This document shows positions 48,794-61,603 of a stretch of DNA of 64,000 bases, one piece after another. Where the stretch lies: contig OY720103.1 in assembly GCA_963082875.1 (NCBI GenBank), forward strand, positions 8,990,001-9,054,000, written 5' to 3'. Origin of the DNA: Corella eumyota (Eukaryota; Chordata; Ascidiacea; Phlebobranchia; Corellidae). The position numbers and the translations under genes are program-made. Position 1 is the first letter of the stretch, and each line of letters opens with the position of its first letter. The notes under the pieces are model-generated. The model saw only the letters and a list, made by a program, of their open reading frames with translations. It was not told where the DNA came from and ran no database searches.

Positions 48794-51700
48794 CAGGTGT
48801 AAACTTCCAATTTATATTTTATATTTTGTGGAGGACAACGTACCCAACCACGACATATATTCAAAAAAGTGAACAAAATAATAAAAAGTGGTCAAATACA
48901 GGAGGTGTAAACTTTGTATTTTCGTAATATACGCTATAGAAGTGACGTCACAAATCGGGGGTTTTGACAACTTACCTATCATGTCGCTCCAATTCTTTTT
49001 TTATATTTTGTGGAGGACAACGTACCCAACCACGGCATATCTTCAAAAAAGTAAACAAAATATTAGAAAGTGGTTAAATACAGGTGTAAACTTTGTATTT
49101 TTGTAATATACGCTATAGAAGTTGACGTCACAAATCGGGGGTTTTGACAACTTACCTATCATGTCGCTCCAATTTATTTTTGATATTTTGTGGGGGACAA
49201 CGTACCCAACCACGACATACCTTCAAAAAAGTGAACAAAATATTAGAAAGTGGTCAAGTACAGGTGTAAACTTTGTATTTTCGCAATATACGCTATAGAA
49301 GTGACGTCACAAATCGGGGGTTTTGACAACTTACCTATCATGTCGCTCCAATTTATTTTTGATATTTTGTGGGGGACAACGTACCCAACCACGACATACC
49401 TTCAAAAAAGTGAACAAAATATTAGAAAGTGGTCAAATACAGGTGTAAACTTTGTATTTTCGTAATATACGCTATAGAAGTGACGTCACAAATCGGGGGT
49501 TTTGACAACTTACCTATCATGTCGCTCCAATTCTTTTTTTATATTTTGTGGAGGACAACGTACCCAACCACGACATACCTTCAAAAAAGTGAACAAAATA
49601 TTAGAAAGTGGTCAAATACAGGTGTAAACTTTGTATTTTCGCAATATACGCTATAGAAGTGACGTCACAAATCGGGGGTTTTGACAACTTACCTATCATG
49701 TCGCTCCAATTTATTTTTGATATTTTGTGGGGGACAACGTACCCAACCACGACATACCTTCAAAAAAGTGAAAAAAATATTAGAAAGTGGTCAAATACAG
49801 GTGTAAACTTTGTATTTTCGTAATATACGCTATAGAAGTGACGTCACAAATCGGGGGTTTTGACAACTTACCTATCATGTCGCTCCAATTCTTTTTTTAT
49901 ATTTTGTGGAGGACAACGTACTCAACCACTGCATATCTTCAAAAAAGTAAACAAAATATTAGAAAGTGGTTAAATACAGGTGTAAACTTTGTATTTTTGT
50001 AATATACGCTATAGAAGTTGACGTCACAAATCGGGGGTTTTGACAACTTACCTATCATGTCGCTCCAATTTATTTTTGATATTTTGTGGGGGACAACGTA
50101 CCCAACCACGACATACCTTCAAAAAAGTGAACAAAATATTAGAAAGTGGTCAAATACAGGTGTAAACTTTGTATTTTCGCAATATACGCTATAGAAGTGA
50201 CGTCACAAATCGGGGGTTTTGACAACTTACCTATCATGTCGCTCCAATTTATTTTTGATATTTTGTGGGGGACAACGTACCCAACCACGACATATCTTCA
50301 AAAAAGTGAACAAAATATTAGAAAGTGGTCAAATACAGGTGTAAACTTTGTATTTTCGTAATATACGCTATAGAAGTGACGTCACAAATCGGGGGTTTTG
50401 ACAACTTACCTATCATGTCGCTCCAATTTAATTTTGATATTTTGTGGGGGACAACGTACCCAACCACGACATACCTTCAAAAAAGTGAACAAAATATTAG
50501 AAAGTGGTCAAATACAGGTGTAAACTTTGTATTTTCGTAATATACGCTATAGAAGTGACGTCACAAATCGGGGGTTTTGACAACTTACATATCATGTCGC
50601 TCCAATTTATTTTTGATAATTTGTGGGGAACAACGTACCCAACCACGACATACCTTCAAAAAAGTGAACAAAATATTAGAAAATTGTGAAATACAGGTGT
50701 AAACTTCCAATTTATATTTTATATTTTGTGGAGGACAACGTACCCAACCACGACATATATTCAAAAAAGTGAACAAAATAATAAAAAGTGGTCAAATACA
50801 GGTGTAAACTTTGTATTTTCGTAATATACGCTATAGAAGTGACGTCACAAATCGGGGGTTTTGACAACTTACCTATCATGTCGCTCCAATTCTTTTTTTA
50901 TATTTTGTGGAGGACAACGTACCCAACCACGGCATATCTTCAAAAAAGTAAACAAAATATTAGAAAGTGGTTAAATACAGGTGTAAACTTTGTATTTTTG
51001 TAATATACGCTATAGAAGTTGACGTCACAAATCGGGGGTTTTGACAACTTACCTATCATGTCGCTCCAATTTATTTTTGATATTTTGTGGGGGACAACGT
51101 ACCCAACCACGACATACCTTCAAAAAAGTGAACAAAATATTAGAAAGTGGTCAAGTACAGGTGTAAACTTTGTATTTTCGCAATATACGCTATAGAAGTG
51201 ACGTCACAAATCGGGGGTTTTGACAACTTACCTATCATGTCGCTCCAATTTATTTTTGATATTTTGTGGGGGACAACGTACCCAACCACGACATACCTTC
51301 AAAAAAGTGAACAAAATATTAGAAAGTGGTCAAATACAGGTGTAAACTTTGTATTTTCGTAATATACGCTATAGAAGTGACGTCACAAATCGGGGGTTTT
51401 GACAACTTACCTATCATGTCGCTCCAATTCTTTTTTTATATTTTGTGGAGGACAACGTACCCAACCACGACATACCTTCAAAAAAGTGAACAAAATATTA
51501 GAAAGTGGTCAAATACAGGTGTAAACTTTGTATTTTCGCAATATACGCTATAGAAGTGACGTCACAAATCGGGGGTTTTGACAACTTACCTATCATGTCG
51601 CTCCAATTTATTTTTGATATTTTGTGGGGGACAACGTACCCAACCACGACATACCTTCAAAAAAGTGAAAAAAATATTAGAAAGTGGTCAAATACAGGTG

Positions 51701-52590
51701 TAAACTTTGTATTTTCGTAATATACGCTATAGAAGTGACGTCACAAATCGGGGGTTTTGACAACTTACCTATCATGTCGCTCCAATTCTTTTTTTATATT
51801 TTGTGGAGGACAACGTACTCAACCACTGCATATCTTCAAAAAAGTAAACAAAATATTAGAAAGTGGTTAAATACAGGTGTAAACTTTGTATTTTTGTAAT
51901 ATACGCTATAGAAGTTGACGTCACAAATCGGGGGTTTTGACAACTTACCTATCATGTCGCTCCAATTTATTTTTGATATTTTGTGGGGGACAACGTACCC
52001 AACCACGACATACCTTCAAAAAAGTGAACAAAATATTAGAAAGTGGTCAAATACAGGTGTAAACTTTGTATTTTCGCAATATACGCTATAGAAGTGACGT
52101 CACAAATCGGGGGTTTTGACAACTTACCTATCATGTCGCTCCAATTTATTTTTGATATTTTGTGGGGGACAACGTACCCAACCACGACATATCTTCAAAA
52201 AAGTGAACAAAATATTAGAAAGTGGTCAAATACAGGTGTAAACTTTGTATTTTCGTAATATACGCTATAGAAGTGACGTCACAAATCGGGGGTTTTGACA
52301 ACTTACCTATCATGTCGCTCCAATTTAATTTTGATATTTTGTGGGGGACAACGTACCCAACCACGACATACCTTCAAAAAAGTGAACAAAATATTAGAAA
52401 GTGGTCAAATACAGGTGTAAACTTTGTATTTTCGTAATATACGCTATAGAAGTGACGTCACAAATCGGGGGTTTTGACAACTTACATATCATGTCGCTCC
52501 AATTTATTTTTGATAATTTGTGGGGAACAACGTACCCAACCACGACATACCTTCAAAAAAGTGAACAAAATATTAGAAAATTGTGAAATA
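48794..52590 (+). repeat. 1.9-kb satellite B higher-order repeat, two copies
   Basis: Each unit is one short monomer plus ten full monomers: 48,794-50,693 (1,900 bp) and 50,694-52,590 (1,897 bp). The 3-bp difference is an extra agg near 48,901. Order of variants agrees monomer by monomer, including the ctcaaccactgcat variant (49,921 and 51,818) and the ttaattttgat variant (50,428 and 52,325). The pattern opens a third time at 52,591 but diverges after about five monomers. Confidence 0.85.
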
Positions 52591-55500
52591 CAGGTGTAAA
52601 CTTCCAATTTATATTTTATATTTTGTGGAGGACAACGTACCCAACCACGACATATATTCAAAAAAGTGAACAAAATAATAAAAAGTGGTCAAATACAGGT
52701 GTAAACTTTGTATTTTCGTAATATACGCTATAGAAGTGACGTCACAAATCGGGGGTTTTGACAACTTACCTATCATGTCGCTCCAATTCTTTTTTTATAT
52801 TTTGTGGAGGACAACGTACCCAACCACAGCATATCTTCAAAAAAGTAAACAAAATATTAGAAAGTGGTTAAATACAGGTGTAAACTTTGTATTTTTGTAA
52901 TATACGCTATAGAAGTTGACGTCACAAATCGGGGGTTTTGACAACTTACCTATCATGTCGCTCCAATTTATTTTTGATATTTTGTGGGGGACAACGTACC
53001 CAACCACGACATACCTTCAAAAAAGTGAACAAAATATTAGAAAGTGGTCAAATACAGGTGTAAACTTTGTATTTTCGCAATATACGCTATAGAAGTGACG
53101 TCACAAATCGGGGGTTTTGACAACTTACCTATCATGTCGCTCCAATTTATTTTTGATATTTTGTGGGGGACAACGTACCCAACCACGACATATCTTCAAA
53201 AAAGTGAACAAAATATTAGAAAGTGGTCAAATACAGGTGTAAACTTTGTATTTTCGTAATATACGCTATAGAAGTGACGTCACAAATCGGGGGTTTTGAC
53301 AACTTACCTATCATGTCGCTCCAATTCTTTTTTTATATTTTGTGGAGGACAACGTACCCAACCACGACATACCTTCAAAAATGTGAACAAAATATTAGAA
53401 AGTGGTCAAATACAGGTGTAAACTTTGTATTTTCGCAATATACGCTATAGAAGTGACGTCACAAATCGGGGGTTTTGACAACTTACCTATCATGTCGCTC
53501 CAATTTATTTTTGATATTTTGTGGGGGACAACGTACCCAACCACGACATAACTTCAAAAAAGTGAAAAAAATATTAGAAAGTGGTCAAATACAGGTGTAA
53601 ACTTTGTATTTTCGTAATATACGCTATAGAAGTGACGTCACAAATCGGGGGTTTTGACAACTTACCTATCATGTCGCTCCAATTTATTTTTGGTATTTTG
53701 TGGAGAACAACGTACCCAACCACGACATATCTTCAAAAAAGTGAACAAAATATTAGAAAATAGTGAAATACAGGTGTAAACTTTGTATTTTCGTAATATA
53801 CGCTATAGAAGTGACGTCACAAATCGGGGGTTTTGACAACTTACCTATCCTGTCGCTCCAATTCTTTTTTTATATTTTGTGGAGGACAACGTACCCAACC
53901 ACGACATGTTTTCAAAAAAGTAAACAAAATATTAGATAGTGGTTAAATACAGGTGTAAACTTTGTATTTTTGTAATATACGCTATAGAAGTGACGTCACA
54001 AATCGGGGGTTTTGACAACTTACCTATCATGTCGTTCCAATTTATTTTTGATATTTTGTGGAGGACAACGTACCCAACCACGACATACCTTCAAAAAAGT
54101 GAACAAAATATTAGAAAATTGTGAAATACAGGTGTAAACTTTGTATTTTCGTAATATACGCTATAGAAGTGACGTCACAAATCGGGGGTTTTGACAAATT
54201 ACCTATCATGTCGCTCCAATTCTTTTTTTATATTTTGTGGGGGACAACGTACCCAACCACGACATATCTTCAAAAAAGTAAACAAAATATTAGATAGTGG
54301 TTAAATACAGTTGTAAACTTTGTATTTTTGTAATATTCGCTATAGAAGTGACGTCACAAATCGGGGGTTTTGACAACTTACCTATCATGTCGCTCCAATT
54401 TATTTTTGATATTTTGTGGGGGACAACGTACCCAACCACGATATACCTTCAAAAAAGTGAACAAAATATTAGAAAGTGGTCAAATACAGGTGTAAACTTT
54501 GTATTTTCGTAATATACGTTATAGAAGTGACGTCACAAATCGGGGGTTTTGACAACTTACCTATCATGTCGCTCCAATTTATTTTTGATATTTTGTGGGG
54601 GACAACGTACCCAACCACAACATACCTTCAAAAAAGTGAACAAAATATGAGAAAGTGGTCAAATACAGGTGTAAACTTTGTATGTTCGTAATATACGTTA
54701 TAGAAGTGACGTCACAAATCGGGGGTTTTGACAACTTACCTATCATGTCGCTCCAATTTATTTTTGATATTTTGTGGGGGACAACGTACCCAACCACAAC
54801 ATACCTTCAAAAAAGTGAACAAAATATTAGAAAATAGTGAAATACAGGTGTAAACTTTGTATTTTCGTAATATACGCTATAGAAGTGACGTCACAAATCG
54901 GGGGTTTTGACAACTTACCTATCCTGTCGCTATAATTCTTTTTTTATATTTTGTGGAGGACAACGTACCCAACCACGACATGTTTTCAAAAAAGTAAACA
55001 AAATATTAGACAGTGGTTAAATACAGGTGTAAACTTTGTATTTTTGTAATATACGCTATAGAAGTGACGTCACAAATCGGGGGTTTTGACAACTTACCTA
55101 TCATGTCGCTCCAATTTATTTTTGATATTTAGTGGGGGACAACGTACCCAACCACGACATACCTTCAAAAAAATGAACAAAATATTAGAAAGTGGTCAAA
55201 TACAGGTGTAAACTTTGTATTTTCGTAATATACGCTATAGAAGTGACGTCACAAATCGGGGGTTTTGACAACTTACCTATCATGTCGCTTCAAATTAATT
55301 TTGATATTTTGTGGAGAACAACGTACCCAACCACGACATACCTTCAAAAAAGTGAACAAAATATTAGAAAATAGTGAAATACAGGTGTAAACTTTGTATT
55401 TTCGTAATATACGCTATAGAAGTGACGTCACAAATCGGGGGTTTTGACAACTTACCTATCATGTCGCTCCAATTTAATTTTGATATTTTGTGGGGGACAA

Positions 55501-58500
55501 CGTACCCAACCACGACATACCTTCAAAAAAGTGAACAAAATATTAGAAAGTGGTCAAATACAGGTGTAAACTTTGTATTTTCGTAATATACGCTATAGAA
55601 GTGACGTCACAAATCGGGGGTTTTGACAACTTACATATCATGTCGCTCCAATTTATTTTTGATAATTTGTGGGGAACAACGTACCCAACCACGACATACC
55701 TTCAAAAAAGTGAACAAAATATTAGAAAATTGTGAAATACAGGTGTAAACTTCCAATTTATATTTTATATTTTGTGGAGGACAACGTACCCAACCACGAC
55801 ATACATTCAAAAAAGTGAACAAAATAATAAAAAGTGGTCAAATACAGGTGTAAACTTTGTATTTTCGTAATATACGCTATAGAAGTGACGTCACAAATCG
55901 GGGGTTTTGACAACTTACCTATCATGTCGCTCCAATTCTTTTTTTATATTTTGTGGAGGACAACGTACCCAACCACGGCATATCTTCAAAAAAGTAAACA
56001 AAATATTAGAAAGTGGTTAAATACAGGTGTAAACTTTGTATTTTTGTAATATACGCTATAGAAGTTGACGTCACAAATCGGGGGTTTTGACAACTTACCT
56101 ATCATGTCGCTCCAATTTATTTTTGATATTTTGTGGGGGACAACGTACCCAACCACGACATACCTTCAAAAAAGTGAACAAAATATTAGAAAGTGGTCAA
56201 ATACAGGTGTAAACTTTGTATTTTCGCAATATACGCTATAGAAGTGACGTCACAAATCGGGGGGTTGACAACTTACCTATCATGTCGCTCCAATTTATTT
56301 TTGATATTTTGTGGGGGACAACGTACCCAACCACGACATACCTTCAAAAAAGTGAACAAAATATTAGAAAGTGGTCAAATACAGGTGTAAACTTTGTATT
56401 TTCGTAATATACGCTATAGAAGTGACGTCACAAATCGGGGGTTTTGACAACTTACCTATCATGTCGCTCCAATTCTTTTTTTATATTTTGTGGAGGACAA
56501 CGTACCCAACCACGACATACCTTCAAAAAAGTGAACAAAATATTAGAAAGTGGTCAAATACAGGTGTAAACTTTGTATTTTCGCAATATACGCTATAGAA
56601 GTGACGTCACAAATCGGGGGTTTTGACAACTTACCTATCATGTCGCTCCAATTTATTTTTGATATTTTGTGGGGGACAACGTACCCAACCACGACATACC
56701 TTCAAAAAAGTGAAAAAAATATTAGAAAGTGGTCAAATACAGGTGTAAACTTTGTATTTTCGTAATATACGCTATAGAAGTGACGTCACAAATCGGGGGT
56801 TTTGACAACTTACCTATCATGTCGCTCCAATTTATTTTTGATATTTTGTGGAGAACAACGTACCCAACCACGACATACCTTCAAAAAAGTGAACAAAATA
56901 TTAGAAAATAGTGAAATACAGGTGTAAACTTTGTATTTTCGTAATATACGCTATAGAAGTGACGTCACAAATCGGGGGTTTTGACAACTTACCTATCCTG
57001 TCGCTCCAATTCTTTTTTTATATTTTGTGGAGGACAACGTACCCAACCACGACATGTTTTCAAAAAAGTAAACAAAATATTAGATAGTGGTTAAATACAG
57101 GTGTAAACTTTGTATTTTTGTAATATACGCTATAGAAGTGACGTCACAAATCGGGGGTTTTGACAACTTACCTATCATGTCGTTCCAATTTATTTTTGAT
57201 ATTTTGTGGAGGACAACGTACCCAACCACGACATACCTTCAAAAAAGTGAACAAAATATTAGAAAATTGTGAAATACAGGTGTAAACTTTGTATTTTCGT
57301 AATATACGCTATAGAAGTGACGTCACAAATCGGGGGTTTTGACAAATTACCTATCATGTCGCTCCAATTCTTTTTTTATATTTTGTGGAGGACAACGTAC
57401 CCAACCACGACATATCTTCAAAAAAGTAAACAAAATATTAGATAGTGGTTAAATACAGGTGTAAACTTTGTATTTTTGTAATATACGCTATAGAAGTGAC
57501 GTCACAAATCGGGGGTTTTGACAACTTACCTATCATGTCGCTCCAATTTATTTTTGATATTTTGTGGGGGACAACGTACCCAACCACGATATACTTTCAA
57601 AAAAGTGAACAAAATATTAGAAAGTGGTCAAATACAGGTGTTAACTTTGTATTTTCGTAATATACGTTATAGAAGTGACGTCACAAATCGGGGGTTTTGA
57701 CAACTTACCTATCATGTCGCTCCAATTTATTTTTGATATTTTGTGGGGGACAACGTACCCAACCACAACATACCTTCAAAAAAGTGAACAAAATATGAGA
57801 AAGTGGTCAAATACAGGTGTAAACTTTGTATTTTCGTAATATACGTTATAGAAGTGACGTCACAAATCGGGGGTTTTGACAACTTACCTATCATGTCGCT
57901 CCAATTTATTTTTGATATTTTGTGGGGGACAACGTACCCAACCACAACATACCTTCAAAAAAGTGAACAAAATATTAGAAAATAGTGAAATACAGGTGTA
58001 AACTTTGTATTTTCGTAATATACGCTATAGAAGTGACGTCACAAATCGGGGGTTTTGACAACTTACCTATCCTGTCGCTCCAATTCTTTTTTTATATTTT
58101 GTGGAGGACAACGTACCCAACCACGACATGTTTTCAAAAAAGTAAACAAAATATTAGATAGTGGTTAAATACAGGTGTAAACTTTGTATTTTTGTAATAT
58201 ACGCTATAGAAGTGACGTCACAAATCGGGGGTTTTGACAACTTACCTATCATGTCGCTCCAATTTATTTTTGATATTTTGTGGGGGACAACGTACCCAAC
58301 CACGTCATACCTTCAAAAAAGTGAACAAAATATTAGAAAGTGGTCAAATACAGGTGTAAACTTTGTATTTTCGTAATATACGCTATAGAAGTGACGTCAC
58401 AAATCGGGGGTTTTGACAACTTACATATCATGTCGCTCCAATTTATTTTTGATAATTTGTGGAGAACAACGTATCCAACCACGACATACCTTCAAAAAAG

Positions 58501-61500
58501 TGAACAAAATATTAGAAAATTGTGAAATACAGGTGTAAACTTCCAATTTATTTTTGATATTTTGTGGAGAACAACGTACCCAACCACGACATACCTTCAA
58601 AAAAGTGAACAAAATATTAGAAAATAGTGAAATACAGGTGTAAACTTTGTATTTTCGTAATATACGCTATAGAAGTGACGTCACAAATCGGGGGTTTTGA
58701 CAACTTACCTATCCTGTCGCTCCAATTCTTTTTTTATATTTTGTGGAGGACAACGTACCCAACCACGACATGTTTTCAAAAAAGTAAACAAAATATTAGA
58801 TAGTGGTTAAATACAGGTGTAAACTTTGTATTTTTGTAATATACGCTATAGAAGTGACGTCACAAATCGGGGGTTTTGACAACTTACCTATCATGTCGTT
58901 CCAATTTATTTTTGATATTTTGTGGAGGACAACGTACCCAACCACGACATACCTTCAAAAAAGTGAACAAAATATTAGAAAATTGTGAAATACAGGTGTA
59001 AACTTTGTATTTTCGTAATATACGCTATAGAAGTGACGTCACAAATCGGGGGTTTTGACAAATTACCTATCATGTCGCTCCAATTCTTTTTTTATATTTT
59101 GTGGAGGACAACGTACCCAACCACGACATATCTTCAAAAAAGTAAACAAAATATTAGATAGTGGTTAAATACAGGTGTAAACTTTGTATTTTTGTAATAT
59201 ACGCTATAGAAGTGACGTCACAAATCGGGGGTTTTGACAACTTACCTATCATGTCGCTCCAATTTATTTTTGATATTTTGTGGGGGACAACGTACCCAAC
59301 CACGATATACTTTCAAAAAAGTGAACAAAATATTAGAAAGTGGTCAAATACAGGTGTTAACTTTGTATTTTCGTAATATACGTTATAGAAGTGACGTCAC
59401 AAATCGGGGGTTTTGACAACTTACCTATCATGTCGCTCCAATTTATTTTTGATATTTTGTGGGGGACAACGTACCCAACCACAACATACCTTCAAAAAAG
59501 TGAACAAAATATGAGAAAGTGGTCAAATACAGGTGTAAACTTTGTATTTTCGTAATATACGTTATAGAAGTGACGTCACAAATCGGGGGTTTTGACAACT
59601 TACCTATCATGTCGCTCCAATTTATTTTTGATATTTTGTGGGGGACAACGTACCCAACCACAACATACCTTCAAAAAAGTGAACAAAATATTAGAAAATA
59701 GTGAAATACAGGTGTAAACTTTGTATTTTCGTAATATACGCTATAGAAGTGACGTCACAAATCGGGGGTTTTGACAACTTACATATCATGTCGCTCCAAT
59801 TTATTTTTGATAATTTGTGGAGAACAACGTATCCAACCACGACATACCTTCAAAAAAGTGAACAAAATATTAGAAAATTGTGAAATACAGGTGTAAACTT
59901 CCAATTTATTTTTGATATTTTGTGGAGAACAACGTACCCAACCACGACATACCTTCAAAAAAGTGAACAAAATATTAGAAAATAGTGAAATACAGGTGTA
60001 AACTTTGTATTTTCGTAATATACGCTATAGAAGTGACGTCACAAATCGGGGGTTTTGACAACTTACCTATCCTGTCGCTCCAATTCTTTTTTTATATTTT
60101 GTGGAGGACAACGTACCCAACCACGACATGTTTTCAAAAAAGTAAACAAAATATTAGATAGTGGTTAAATACAGGTGTAAACTTTGTATTTTTGTAATAT
60201 ACGCTATAGAAGTGACGTCACAAATCGGGGGTTTTGACAACTTACCTATCATGTCGTTCCAATTTATTTTTGATATTTTGTGGAGGACAACGTACCCAAC
60301 CACGACATACCTTCAAAAAAGTGAACAAAATATTAGAAAATTGTGAAATACAGGTGTAAACTTTGTATTTTCGTAATATACGCTATAGAAGTGACGTCAC
60401 AAATCGGGGGTTTTGACAAATTACCTATCATGTCGCTCCAATTCTTTTTTTATATTTTGTGGAGGACAACGTACCCAACCACGACATATCTTCAAAAAAG
60501 TAAACAAAATATTAGATAGTGGTTAAATACAGGTGTAAACTTTGTATTTTTGTAATATACGCTATAGAAGTGACGTCACAAATCGGGGGTTTTGACAACT
60601 TACCTATCATGTCGCTCCAATTTATTTTTGATATTTTGTGGGGGACAACGTACCCAACCACGATATACTTTCAAAAAAGTGAACAAAATATTAGAAAGTG
60701 GTCAAATACAGGTGTTAACTTTGTATTTTCGTAATATACGTTATAGAAGTGACGTCACAAATCGGGGGTTTTGACAACTTACCTATCATGTCGCTCCAAT
60801 TTATTTTTGATATTTTGTGGGGGACAACGTACCCAACCACAACATACCTTCAAAAAAGTGAACAAAATATGAGAAAGTGGTCAAATACAGGTGTAAACTT
60901 TGTATTTTCGTAATATACGTTATAGAAGTGACGTCACAAATCGGGGGTTTTGACAACTTACCTATCATGTCGCTCCAATTTATTTTTGATATTTTGTGGG
61001 GGACAACGTACCCAACCACAACATACCTTCAAAAAAGTGAACAAAATATTAGAAAATAGTGAAATACAGGTGTAAACTTTGTATTTTCGTAATATACGCT
61101 ATAGAAGTGACGTCACAAATCGGGGGTTTTGACAACTTACCTATCCTGTCGCTCCAATTCTTTTTTTATATTTTGTGGAGGACAACGTACCCAACCACGA
61201 CATGTTTTCAAAAAAGTAAACAAAATATTAGATAGTGGTTAAATACAGGTGTAAACTTTGTATTTTTGTAATATACGCTATAGAAGTGACGTCACAAATC
61301 GGGGGTTTTGACAACTTACCTATCATGTCGCTCCAATTTATTTTTGATATTTTGTGGGGGACAACGTACCCAACCACGTCATACCTTCAAAAAAGTGAAC
61401 AAAATATTAGAAAGTGGTCAAATACAGGTGTAAACTTTGTATTTTCGTAATATACGCTATAGAAGTGACGTCACAAATCGGGGGTTTTGACAACTTACAT

Positions 61501-61603
61501 ATCATGTCGCTCCAATTTATTTTTGATAATTTGTGGAGAACAACGTATCCAACCACGACATACCTTCAAAAAAGTGAACAAAATATTAGAAAATTGTGAA
61601 ATA
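52591..61603 (+). repeat. Series of satellite B higher-order units of unequal length
   Basis: Between successive short monomers there are 17, 15, 7 and 9 full monomers: 52,591-55,739, 55,740-58,529, 58,530-59,887 and 59,888-61,603. The same ordered variants reappear, for example tcgttccaat at about 54,031, 57,180, 58,896 and 60,254, and ccacgatata at 54,437, 57,585, 59,301 and 60,659. The units are therefore related and differ by whole blocks of two or more monomers. Confidence 0.85.
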
